From contig NZ_BKZW01000003.1 of assembly GCF_008974265.1 (NCBI RefSeq), positions 186,001-250,000 of the forward strand: a DNA stretch of 64,000 nucleotides, given 5' to 3'. Under the pieces are notes generated by a model. That model searched no databases. It had not been told where the DNA came from and saw only the letters and a list, made by a program, of their open reading frames with translations. Shown piece by piece: positions 36,261 to 44,815 of the stretch; the stretch's first letter is position 1; each line of letters starts with the position of its first letter. The translations under genes were made by a program, and so were the position numbers. Origin of the DNA: Dictyobacter vulcani (GTDB taxonomy: Bacteria > Chloroflexota > Ktedonobacteria > Ktedonobacterales > Ktedonobacteraceae).

Positions 36261-37079
36261 ATGGCGACAACGATGATTGCGCTGGCTCAGTTACAGTCAG
36301 CGGCGGATCCAGCACAGAATCTGGCGAAGGCGCTAGCGACTATCCATCAGGCTGCGCGCCGGGGAGCCAGGCTGGTGGTTTTTCCTGAGATTTTTATGGC
36401 ACTGCTGGCGAAAGAAAATTTTACTGCTGACTATGCGCGCAGTGTCTCGCAGCGGGTGGATGGTGCGTATGTGTCTGGTTTACAGGAGGCGGCTAAACAG
36501 GCGGGTGTCTGGGTTGTCAGTGGTATGCTGGAGACGGCTGAGCAGACGGTGGATAAGACCTATAATACCACTGTACTAATCGATGATCAGGGAACGCTGC
36601 TGCGTTGTTATCGCAAGACGCATCTCTATGATGCCTTTGGCTTTCAGGAATCTGAGGTCTTTGCCCGTGGGGAGCAGTTGTTTACTCCGCTGGAGACGCC
36701 GTTTGGGCGGATGGGATTATTTGTGTGCTATGAGTTGCGTTTTCCTGAGATTGCGCGCTATCAGATGGAACAGGGCGTGGACTTTTTTGTGATGCCTTCC
36801 GCCTGGGTTGTGGGCGCGCTTAAAGAGTCGCACTGGCACCATCTGGTCACGGCCCGGGCGATTGAGAATACCGCTTATATGTTTGCCTGTGATCAGGCCG
36901 GCAATGCTTATGTGGGCCGATCCCTGATGGTTGATCCTTCAGGGATTGTGCTGGGTGAAGGGACCGAGGGCGAGTGTGTTATTTATGGAGAGCTTGACTT
37001 GCAACGGCTGGCCGCAGTACGTCAGACGCTACCTGCTCTGACGCACCGACGTCCTGAGCTATTTCCGCGCCAGCATTAA
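36261..37079 (+). CDS. Carbon-nitrogen hydrolase (nitrilase superfamily amidase)
   Basis: 272 residues. The catalytic triad is seen as E43 (FPEIFMAL), K119 (YRKTHLYDAF) and C156 (FVCYELRFPE). A second conserved Glu lies in the C-site segment, and DFFVMPSAWV plus HWHHLVTARAIENTAYMFA are typical. It hydrolyses an amide or nitrile, probably omega-amidase-like or a ureidopropionase-like C-N bond; the specificity is not deducible. GGAGG precedes the ATG. Its stop shares bases with the stop of the convergent methyltransferase gene (TTAA at 37076-37079). Confidence 0.92.
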   Translation: MATTMIALAQLQSAADPAQNLAKALATIHQAARRGARLVVFPEIFMALLAKENFTADYARSVSQRVDGAYVSGLQEAAKQAGVWVVSGMLETAEQTVDKTYNTTVLIDDQGTLLRCYRKTHLYDAFGFQESEVFARGEQLFTPLETPFGRMGLFVCYELRFPEIARYQMEQGVDFFVMPSAWVVGALKESHWHHLVTARAIENTAYMFACDQAGNAYVGRSLMVDPSGIVLGEGTEGECVIYGELDLQRLAAVRQTLPALTHRRPELFPRQH

Positions 37080-38308
37080 ACCACCTCTGGCCGTTCGCGT
37101 GAAAATGTCGGACGTTCAGCGACCAGCGTAAACGTCTTGGGGAGCCCGATATCATCAAGCTTGCTATTTGGCTCCTCATCCAGGCGGCGAATGAACAGTC
37201 CTGCTGCGGCAAAGCTGGTAACAATTTCTCCCAGGTTCCAATGGCGGAGATAGACCTGTTGTGGTGCTTGTTGTACGCCTTCAGGTAGATGTTTACTGAA
37301 GGCCACATTGCTCACATGCAGTCCTTTATCAAAATAATTTCCAGTCACTTTATGCTTTTTGCCTTTTGAAGTAATTAATTTTGTGGAGACGGGATGGAAA
37401 TCCTGCAGCAATAGTTGTCCTCCTGGACGGAGTATTTGCTGAACAAGTTGTGCTAATGGGGCCAGATCCACAAAATAATGCAAGATACCGAGTTCCATAA
37501 AGACAAGATCATAGCCAGCGGCGTGTTCCTCTACAGGAAGATTGAGGACATCGGTCACCAGATAACGCACATGTACGCCAGCAGCGGCGGCTACTTCCTG
37601 TGCGTAGTGTGCATTTTCCTGTGAGATATCTACGATTGTGACATCTACTCCCAGTAGCGCCATCGCAATCGCTTTGCTGCCATGTGAGCCTAAGAGATTG
37701 ATAATCTTTTTTCCGTTGAGCTCTGGCAAATATTTGTTGAGCGAGGCCAACCGCGTGCGAGGATCTTTCTGGATGCGTGCCGCTAGCTCCTGTGGGGTTC
37801 CATGGCGATACACCCAGGCATCGTAGGTTGCCTGATTCCAGGCCGCTTGATTAAGCTGGCTATTGTGCTGCTGCAAGCGTTGCAGATGTAGTGTAATCGC
37901 CTGTCGATCAGGATCTTCGGGTGCTAATGTCTGTATATAATAATCCAGTGCTTTGACCCAGAGCTTTCTATCCGCATGCTCTATCATCAACCGATCGGGA
38001 TCTGTGCTGACGACAGTATTGAGATAGCCGATGATTCCTACTTCTATATCCTGATGATGAAGAAGGAAACGCTTAAAGCCGACATGATTTTCTATTTCAT
38101 CATGTGCTTGCAATACTGCGTAAGCGCGCGGTATAAGGTCCCACTGGAGAGAAATTTCCAGCTTATCTGGCCCGCTGGCCGGAAGGATACCCTGTGCAAA
38201 GAGAGCGGAAGAACCAACCAGGGTATAATCGGCTGAAATAGCTTCCAGGCTATCGATGATCGAGAAAAGAGTCTGCCACCACTGGATTTCGGACGCCAAT
38301 GCTTTCAC
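37076..38308 (-). CDS. Fusion of a nucleotidyltransferase-like domain with a SAM-dependent methyltransferase
   Basis: 410 residues. Residues about 20-150 resemble a minimal nucleotidyltransferase fold (ADYTLVGSSALFAQGIL, GPDKLEISLQWDL), but the DxD metal motif is altered to K-L-E, so it may be inactive. Residues about 190-400 are a Rossmann methyltransferase: motif I IINLLGSHGSKAIAMALLG, the acidic loop VDIS, VTDVLNLP and YDLVFMELGILHYFVDLAP, then LRPGGQLLLQDFHP. The substrate is unknown. Translation may begin at GTG 38308, where GAGG immediately precedes it, an unusual spacing; an internal start is possible. Confidence 0.8.
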   Translation of the reverse strand: MKALASEIQWWQTLFSIIDSLEAISADYTLVGSSALFAQGILPASGPDKLEISLQWDLIPRAYAVLQAHDEIENHVGFKRFLLHHQDIEVGIIGYLNTVVSTDPDRLMIEHADRKLWVKALDYYIQTLAPEDPDRQAITLHLQRLQQHNSQLNQAAWNQATYDAWVYRHGTPQELAARIQKDPRTRLASLNKYLPELNGKKIINLLGSHGSKAIAMALLGVDVTIVDISQENAHYAQEVAAAAGVHVRYLVTDVLNLPVEEHAAGYDLVFMELGILHYFVDLAPLAQLVQQILRPGGQLLLQDFHPVSTKLITSKGKKHKVTGNYFDKGLHVSNVAFSKHLPEGVQQAPQQVYLRHWNLGEIVTSFAAAGLFIRRLDEEPNSKLDDIGLPKTFTLVAERPTFSRERPEVV

Positions 38309-38559
38309 CTCAGAAAAGAATAATTTTTTCCATTTTATACCATCCTCTCTGGAATAGATAGTTAGGATATTTTGCTTGAAAAAAATATGAAATGATACAA
38401 AATGAGTTAGAAAACTATCTGTGCTAAATCAATATCATCTGCTTGTCTTCATTGGCATATTCAGTTATACTATTCTTTAATTGAAACATGAGAATACATG
38501 CTTGGACCGTTTCGTAATCATGTTGCTTTGTTATTATCGGAGAGGGTTATACATTTTAT

Positions 38560-39542
38560 ATGAGTCAAAATCCTGATCAGCCTCAGCAAAACAACTATTC
38601 GCAATATCCGCCTTATGAGCCGACGCAAGCCGCGCAGCCTTCCTATGATCCTACCCAGGCCGCGCCACCGCCTTATCCTGGCCAGGGATATCCGCAACCC
38701 GGCACAACGGATAGTGGGGCAGGACAATATGCTCCCCAGTCTCCTTATGGTAATCAATCACCGTATGCCACACCCAATGCTTATCCTGCGCCTGGATCTT
38801 ATCCGCCCGCCAGCGGACAGCAGAATCCATCCGGGATGTACCCACCGAATAATCCATATACACCTGGTGCGCCCCACCATTTCAGGGTTATCCTCCAGCA
38901 GCCCCAAAGAAGAAGAAAACCTGGCTCTGGATTACCCTGGGTATTGTTGGCGTCTTGTTGGTGGTATTGATTGCATCCTGTGCTATTTTTTCGCAAAGTA
39001 TCGTGAATATTGCAAGAGAGTCCTCTACTGCTACAGCCACTAATAATAGCAATCCTACCACAACTGATGCGACACCGCAGCCGACAACTGGTAGTGACAG
39101 TAATACTCCTACGACGACTACTGGCGGACAGGATGTTACTGGTGGCAATATTGGTCAGACGCTGAATTTGCAGGGGGTTGATTGTACATTGACATCTGCC
39201 AAGCATATTAATGGCGACACCTATGATCAGCCTAAACCCGGTAATCAATTTGTGCTGCTGCATGTCAAAATCCTCAATAAAAGCGGCAAAACACAAAGCT
39301 ATAATCCCCTCGATTTTCACGTAATCAATTCACAGGGACAAAAAACGACCAAGACCTATACGCTTACAGAGGCCTACCCAAATCAACTGAGTTTTGGTGA
39401 CTTGATTAATGGGGGGCATGTTGAAGGTGATATCATCTTCGAAGTTCCCGTTGGTGATCATGGTGTAAAGTTGGACTGGGATCCAGTTTTCAATCAATTC
39501 GCTGATACTCCTGGTACCGCTGACTGGAAACTTGGTTTATAG
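38560..39542 (+). pseudogene. Pro/Gln/Tyr-rich membrane-anchored DUF4352-like protein, frameshifted
   Basis: The N-terminal frame (38560-38970) is a proline-rich cytoplasmic region (SQYPPYEPTQAAQPSYDPTQ). It ends in a wrong frame after about 38870 (HHFRVILQQPQRRRK). The next frame gives APPPFQGYPPAAPKKKKTWL, a transmembrane segment (WITLGIVGVLLVVLIASCA), a Thr/Ser-rich linker and a DUF4352-like beta domain (NQFVLLHVKILNKSGKTQSY), ending at 39542. One extra C in the CCCC at about 38871-38874 would restore GAPPPFQ and one protein of about 327 residues. DUF4352 proteins are extracellular, often lipoproteins. Function unknown. Confidence 0.82.
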
Positions 39543-39611
39543 TCTGGTTAAAAACTGGCGTCAGGTGGGGAGGTTGGAAGAATGGTTGCTATGCTGAATA
39601 AAAAAGTGCAT

Positions 39612-39657
39612 CGGGCGTTCTTGTTCATGGATATGAGCAGGAACGTCTCTTTTTTTG
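39612..39657 (+). terminator. Rho-independent terminator
   Basis: GGCGTTCTTGTTCAT and ATGAGCAGGAACGTC, with G-U pairs, form a hairpin followed by TCTTTTTTTG, about 70 bases past the DUF4352-like stop. Confidence 0.75.
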
Positions 39658-39795
39658 GCCTGTAAGTGTTATAGAATTGACTATCCTCTACCTATAGAAT
39701 AAGCTTTGATTTTATAGTATACTCCAAACATTCTGTGATTTTGATAGTCATCGATATGTCCGCCGCTGGTAATTTTTTGAAGGGAATAACTTTAG

Positions 39796-40326
39796 ATGCA
39801 TGTACGGTCCTCAAGATTGGTATGGATTCCATTGACTGCTCGCTTGATCCGACTCGCATTAAACGATCGCGCCGAGTTTGCCCGTACGTTGGAGGCAACG
39901 GTGCCCGCCGATTGGCCAGGCAACGATTTTGCTCCTATATTACCTCTGCTATTGAATGGACTCGAACGTGATCCTCAGCCGGAGGTATGGGATGGCGCAA
40001 TTATGCTTGAGGGTCAGGAGCCAGTCTTAATTGGATCAATGGGGCTGAAGGGCGGTCCTGATGACGAGGGGACGGTCGATATAGGTTATGATATTGTGCC
40101 GGCTTATCAAAATCATGGCTATGCGACTGAGATGGCTTGTGCACTGGTGGACTGGGCTTTTGAGCGCGGTGATGTGCAAAAAGTCATTGCCGATTGCCTG
40201 CCCGATAACCAGGGTTCGATCCGCGTCCTTCAGAAGCTAGGCATGCAGGAAATAGGGCTTGAAGGTGGGTTATTGCGTTGGAGTTTAACTAAGCAGCAAT
40301 GGCATGTTATTGAAAAGCAATCGTGA
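39796..40326 (+). CDS. GNAT family N-acetyltransferase
   Basis: 176 residues. The acetyl-CoA-binding motif is seen as IGYDIVPAYQNHGYATEMACALVD, followed by VIADCLPDNQGSIRVLQKLG. Both are typical of the RimJ/RimL-like branch. The N-terminal region reads VWIPLTARLIRLALNDRAEF. The start (ATG 39796) has AAGGG eleven bases upstream. Substrate unknown. It shares only the fold, not close sequence, with the acetyltransferase at 2803-3327. Confidence 0.88.
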   Translation: MHVRSSRLVWIPLTARLIRLALNDRAEFARTLEATVPADWPGNDFAPILPLLLNGLERDPQPEVWDGAIMLEGQEPVLIGSMGLKGGPDDEGTVDIGYDIVPAYQNHGYATEMACALVDWAFERGDVQKVIADCLPDNQGSIRVLQKLGMQEIGLEGGLLRWSLTKQQWHVIEKQS

Positions 40327-40449
40327 ACGCCGCTAACGCGTCTAGCAAAGCTCACACGATTGAACAGCAGGCTGCTCAACAGTGATACATAGTCAGGTGC
40401 GAGCGGCAGATTTGAGCAATAAATAGGGAAATAACCTTCAGGTGTTTTT

Positions 40450-40479
40450 TTGCTAACCAGACACTTGTATTGCTATAAT
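40450..40479 (+). promoter_or_regulatory. Sigma-70-like promoter of the DUF929 gene
   Basis: TTGCTA (40450-40455) and TATAAT (40474-40479) are separated by 18 bases, 45 bases before the ATG at 40525. Confidence 0.55.
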
Positions 40480-40524
40480 AGATGTTAACATAGATATTTA
40501 TCATTGTAGACAGAAGGGATCATT

Positions 40525-41505
40525 ATGGCCAAGCAAAAACAAGGCTCAGCTTCCAGTCGCCGGGCCCAGGTGCGTCAGCAACGTGAGAGCAACACGAGAA
40601 CGCAACTGCAATCTCGTGGACGCCGCCAGCAACAGTCTTCAAAATCAGGCTGGTGGTTGGTCGGAGGCATCGTTATTTTAGTAGCAGTGATTGTGGGTGG
40701 CTTCATATTTCTGGCCCAGCGCGAGGCAGAGCAATCGAAGGTTGGTAGTGATCAGGCCCTGAAAACCATCACCTCTGTGAGTGCAAATGTTTTCTCCAGT
40801 GTTGATAAAGGTACCTCCACTGCCCCACTTACGCATGTGAAGAATACACCTGTGCTCAAAGGACCAGATGGCAAGCCGGAGCTTTTTTATATGGGTGGTG
40901 AATATTGCCCCCATTGTGCCGCTCAGCGTTGGGTCGTCATTGCCGCATTAAGCCGCTTTGGCAAATTTAGCAATCTGACACCTATTCTCTCAGGTGAGGG
41001 CCAGGTCCCTACCTATTCATTCCATGGTTCGAGCTATAGCAGCGACTACATTCACTTTGAGGCCAAAGAGACGGCTGACAACGATTCTACCAATCCTCAG
41101 AAGCTCGATGATTTATCTGCGGATGACCAGAAAATTGTCAATCAATATGCCAAACAGCCGTATGTACAAAGTGCTGGTATTCCATTTATGTCGATTGGTA
41201 ATCAATTTATCTCGACGGGCGCCTATTATCCCGAGACTGTGCTAACCGGAAAATCCTATCAGAATATTTCTGATGAGGTTGTCGATTCCAATAGCGACCT
41301 CTCACGAGGTATTATTGGTGCGGCCAATGTCCTGACTGCGGCTATCTGTACCACTACAAACAATCAGCCAGCCAATGTGTGTGGCGCAAGCCCTATTCCC
41401 AATGTACAGCAGGGGCTACCGGCACCGAGCGTCTCAACGGACAGTCCTGTCCAACTGGCCCGTTTGAATCAGCCATTTGAAGCAGATGTACGCCGCCGCA
41501 GCTAA
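40525..41505 (+). CDS. DUF929 thioredoxin-like membrane protein
   Basis: 326 residues. A basic N-terminus (about 1-40) is followed by one transmembrane segment (WWLVGGIVILVAVIVGGFIF, about 43-63), so the rest is extracytoplasmic. The DUF929 domain has MGGEYCPHCAAQRWVVIAAL with a CPHC active-site-like pair (C128, C131), and PFMSIGNQFISTGAYY further on. The fold is thioredoxin-like, and a role in extracytoplasmic disulfide chemistry is likely but unproven. AAGGG precedes the ATG. A bidirectional terminator follows. Confidence 0.88.
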   Translation: MAKQKQGSASSRRAQVRQQRESNTRTQLQSRGRRQQQSSKSGWWLVGGIVILVAVIVGGFIFLAQREAEQSKVGSDQALKTITSVSANVFSSVDKGTSTAPLTHVKNTPVLKGPDGKPELFYMGGEYCPHCAAQRWVVIAALSRFGKFSNLTPILSGEGQVPTYSFHGSSYSSDYIHFEAKETADNDSTNPQKLDDLSADDQKIVNQYAKQPYVQSAGIPFMSIGNQFISTGAYYPETVLTGKSYQNISDEVVDSNSDLSRGIIGAANVLTAAICTTTNNQPANVCGASPIPNVQQGLPAPSVSTDSPVQLARLNQPFEADVRRRS

Positions 41506-41560
41506 CCCTCACGGTTAGCACATTGGCGGATACTGATCTGAGCATGTACCAGTACTCATA

Positions 41561-41608
41561 AAAAAGCCAGGATAGACTTTTCAAATAAAGTCTGTCCTGG
41601 CTTTTTGC
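41561..41608. terminator. Bidirectional terminator closing the DUF929 gene and the GH130 operon
   Basis: AAAAAGCCAGGATAGACTTT (41561-41580) pairs with the complement at 41587-41606, with one mismatch or G-U, so U-runs occur on both strands between the convergent transcription units. Confidence 0.9.
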
Positions 41609-41618
41609 TTCATTGCTC

Positions 41619-42719
41619 TTAGTAGACGAGGCTATGTCCCTGATCTATCGATTGTTGGGCTCGATAAGCCAGTCGGAAACTGCTATAGCTGTCTTGCAGG
41701 CTTACCTGTGGCTGGTAGTTGTGATCCTGGATGCTGTGAATGAACTCGGATAAACCAATCGTTACGGCCTGTGTATAGTCGGCAGTACGATCTTCTCTCG
41801 TTACCTGAGCCATTACTAACTCGCCAGCCGTGGCCCCGGTGATCCCTTCTGGCGCAGGCACAGATGTAACCTTCAATTCTACACCGAGCAGGTTGGATAA
41901 TTCATCATAACGCTCACGGGACAGGGTACCTTCGATCTCAAGACGATCAGGAATCCAGCCGGTTACGACAGCTGTACCGTGTTCCATGGTGACGTGCAAT
42001 ACCGTTTGTTCAAGAATGGCAGGCCGATCAAAGGCATGATAGAAACTGGCTAAAATACCATTGTTGTAAGCAACGTTTGCCATAACACGGTCTTGCCGAC
42101 CATCTGAGCCTGTATGGGCATACGCTGAGATATCTCCTGGCAGGCTCTGGCTGAGTTGATTGCAGAGATCAAAGAAATGGACTCCATGTTCAATGAAGAT
42201 GCCACCACTATACTGGCGTTTCCAGAACCAGTGATCTCCATGGAGCGCTTCATTGGACGCTACATTTTCCAGGCGCAGATAGGTGATCTCACCCAGTAAC
42301 TTGCTGCTGGTCAGCTGCTGCAGGATATTGTAGATTGGTACATGGCGCAGGACATAGTCGATACCAAGATGGACCTGTCGTTCCTGGAGAATTGCCAGCA
42401 GGTTGTCAGCCTCGGCAAGGTCGATGGCCAGTGGTTTTTCCAGGAAGATATGCTTGCCGGCCAGAGCTGCCTGTTGCGCCTGGGCGGCGTGCAGCCATGG
42501 TGGTGTATTGATGACCACAATCTCTACGGCTGGATCCGCCAATAATTGTTCATATGTCTCATATGCTGTCGCGTGATAGGTAGAGGCGGCCGCATTACGG
42601 CGGGTTGCATCTACATCTGTGATCGCGACAATTCGTACCTGTGGCATGTGTGCGTAAGCTTTAGCGGTAAACTCGCCAAAGCCACCATAGCCGACAATGC
42701 CTAAACCCAGTGGTTGCAT
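41619..42719 (-). CDS. Gfo/Idh/MocA family oxidoreductase
   Basis: 366 residues. The N-terminal Rossmann fold has GIVGYGGFGEFTAKAY near 6, AITDVDATRR near 33 and the signature VFLEKPLA-like GKHIFLEKPLAIDL near 92 with the conserved E-K-P. The C-terminal alpha/beta domain has GDHWFWKRQYSGGIFIEHGVHFFDL, carrying the catalytic His/Asp region. Such enzymes oxidise or epimerise sugars or inositols with NAD(P). It is the last gene of the GH130 operon, 14 bases after the phosphorylase stop. Its substrate is probably a product of that pathway (inference). Confidence 0.92.
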   Translation of the reverse strand: MQPLGLGIVGYGGFGEFTAKAYAHMPQVRIVAITDVDATRRNAAASTYHATAYETYEQLLADPAVEIVVINTPPWLHAAQAQQAALAGKHIFLEKPLAIDLAEADNLLAILQERQVHLGIDYVLRHVPIYNILQQLTSSKLLGEITYLRLENVASNEALHGDHWFWKRQYSGGIFIEHGVHFFDLCNQLSQSLPGDISAYAHTGSDGRQDRVMANVAYNNGILASFYHAFDRPAILEQTVLHVTMEHGTAVVTGWIPDRLEIEGTLSRERYDELSNLLGVELKVTSVPAPEGITGATAGELVMAQVTREDRTADYTQAVTIGLSEFIHSIQDHNYQPQVSLQDSYSSFRLAYRAQQSIDQGHSLVY

Positions 42720-42733
42720 GCGTGATTTTCTTC

Positions 42734-43789
42734 CTAGTGTAGACTTGCCAGAATTTCTTTGATCGAGAAGGTGGCACCGCAGACTACGAGATCTGAGGCC
42801 CCATAATAGACGGTGAGTTCGTCACCGTTCTCGACGACACCATTGGTGAAGATGACGCTACCAAAGAAGCCGTCTGTCTCATAGGTGGGGGTTGGCTCCA
42901 TGATTGGTTGTTCCGAGCGTGCAATCACTTTTGTCGGATCATTAAGATCAAGTAGGAGAGCACCCAGGCAATAGCGATTCTCTTCATTTGCCCCATGGTA
43001 GATCTCCAACCAGCCTTCAGCAGTCCGTGTCGGAGCCGCACCCGCGCCAAGTCTGACTGAATCCCATTTACCGGGACGTGTCCTGGCGATACATGTATGA
43101 TGTCCCCAATGCTCCAGATCAGGTGAACTTGCGGTCCAGATAAAATTACCGCCCAGGCCAGCACCAAGGGTAGGACGATGCAGGGCAAAATAGCTGTCAC
43201 CAATCTTCTGCGGGAAGATAGCGCAATCCTTGTTATTCGGCGAGACAATTAAGCCATGGCGCTTAAACTGCTGCCAATCCTGTGTACTGATCATACCCAC
43301 ACCATAGCCATCGGCCGAGACCGCGGTATAGGTTAGATAATAGGTGCCCTCAACCTCCGTTACCCGGCAATCCTCAATGCCAAAGGTCTCTAAAGGACCC
43401 TCACCAATCAGCGTAGGCTTGTCCGCGACAGTGAAATTGACACCATCATCGCTTGACGCCAGGCGTAAATGCGAGAGGGTGGTGAGATAGGTTTTGCCCT
43501 GGTAGGTAAAGCTACGAGGATCGGAGAGATAATCGAGCTCAGGATCACCTTTTTTACAGGAGAGAATCCTCATGCCCTGAGGGGCTGCTGGATCAATGAC
43601 GATGGCACTCACTGTATCCGCGCTCTGCTCCGGACGTTCCGCAACGCGCAGCAGAAGATAGGTTTTACCACCATAGGTGAAGGCTCCTGGATTGAGCAGA
43701 CACTCAACGACCAGGCCTTCCATGCTGGGCTTTACATCCCTGGGATGCAGGATTGGATTGGCGGTAAAACGTTTGGATAGATCTGTCAT
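42734..43789 (-). CDS. Glycoside hydrolase family 130 (beta-mannoside phosphorylase-like)
   Basis: 351 residues, a five-bladed beta-propeller by family. GH130 features are FTANPILHPRDV, LLNPGAFTYGGKTYLLLRV, DPRSFTYQGKTYLT, FGIEDCRVTEVEGTYYLTYT and KDCAIFPQKIGDSYFALHRP. GH130 enzymes cleave beta-mannosides by phosphorolysis, giving mannose-1-phosphate. The exact linkage is not certain. It sits directly behind two sugar permeases, so it probably processes the imported oligosaccharide in the cytoplasm. Confidence 0.92.
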   Translation of the reverse strand: MTDLSKRFTANPILHPRDVKPSMEGLVVECLLNPGAFTYGGKTYLLLRVAERPEQSADTVSAIVIDPAAPQGMRILSCKKGDPELDYLSDPRSFTYQGKTYLTTLSHLRLASSDDGVNFTVADKPTLIGEGPLETFGIEDCRVTEVEGTYYLTYTAVSADGYGVGMISTQDWQQFKRHGLIVSPNNKDCAIFPQKIGDSYFALHRPTLGAGLGGNFIWTASSPDLEHWGHHTCIARTRPGKWDSVRLGAGAAPTRTAEGWLEIYHGANEENRYCLGALLLDLNDPTKVIARSEQPIMEPTPTYETDGFFGSVIFTNGVVENGDELTVYYGASDLVVCGATFSIKEILASLH

Positions 43790-43827
43790 GATAGTATGTA
43801 TTCCTTTATGTCAATGTTTGCTGTGAT

Positions 43828-44745
43828 TTAATTCCAACCGTTGCGATGACCCCAGTATTCAGCCAGGCGTCGAATAACAATGATCGAGATTAAGGTTACG
43901 ATGGCATTTAAGAGCGCGACGGTGGCTCCATAGCCAGAACGGAATTGGTCAAATGCCTGAGCGTAAATCTCTAACTGCCAGGTCTGGGTGGCCATCTGTG
44001 GCCCTCCATGGGTCAGTGTGAAAGGCTCGGTAAAGATTGAGAAAGAGATACCGACAGCCAGGATCAAGACCGTGTAAAACGCTGGATACAGCATCGGTAA
44101 GGTCACGCGCCAGAATTTCGTCCAGGCATTGGCACCATCAATAGAGGCCGCTTCATAAACTTCGTTAGGAATCCCTTGCAGGCCCGACACAAAGATCAAT
44201 GAGTAGTAGCCCGCGAACTTCCAGACCAGCATCCCGACGATGACCGCCATGGCACTGGTACCATTGCCCAACCAATCAGGCGAGGTGCCAAAGACTGAGC
44301 GCAGGAATGTGTTGAGCGGACCATTGTAAGCGAGGAGGCCCCGCACCACCAATGATGAAACAACGCCCGAAGCCAGATAAGGCAGGAAGAAGCCGACTGA
44401 AAAGAGCGACTTGAACCTGGGCACATGCTGGACAATCAAGGCCAGACCAATCGATCCGATCATCACCGAAGGAATGAACAGGACCATGAACTCGTACGAG
44501 ACCAGGAAAGCCTGACGCACGCGTATACTGCTCAGCGCCTCTTTAAAATTGTCCAGTCCGATAAATACTGGTGTCGGCGAAATGAGATCCCAACTCTGGA
44601 AGACCAGATAGATGCTATACACCAGGGGGATCAAGAAAAAGATCAAGGTAAAAATGAGATAGGGGCTTGATAAGAGCCAGCCCTGGAACTCTCGGCTTGC
44701 TGACGCACGGTTGGCTTTGCGCCGCTTCATCGGTATTGCGCTCAT
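43828..44745 (-). CDS. ABC sugar transporter permease, MalF type
   Basis: 305 residues with six transmembrane segments. The cytoplasmic coupling motif EAASIDGANAWTKFWRVTLP lies near residue 200. SSPYLIFTLIFFLIPLVYSI is the first helix, and TLTHGGPQMATQTW in the last loop is typical of MalF/UgpA-like proteins. It pairs with the MalG-type permease encoded just upstream (70 bases). AAGGAAG lies ten bases before the ATG. Confidence 0.93.
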   Translation of the reverse strand: MSAIPMKRRKANRASASREFQGWLLSSPYLIFTLIFFLIPLVYSIYLVFQSWDLISPTPVFIGLDNFKEALSSIRVRQAFLVSYEFMVLFIPSVMIGSIGLALIVQHVPRFKSLFSVGFFLPYLASGVVSSLVVRGLLAYNGPLNTFLRSVFGTSPDWLGNGTSAMAVIVGMLVWKFAGYYSLIFVSGLQGIPNEVYEAASIDGANAWTKFWRVTLPMLYPAFYTVLILAVGISFSIFTEPFTLTHGGPQMATQTWQLEIYAQAFDQFRSGYGATVALLNAIVTLISIIVIRRLAEYWGHRNGWN

Positions 44746-44815
44746 CAGTTAAACTTCCTTCTTTTCTGCTCTATTGAAAACACTTTTGCTTTTTATGCTT
44801 GCCTCGGAGAACAAC

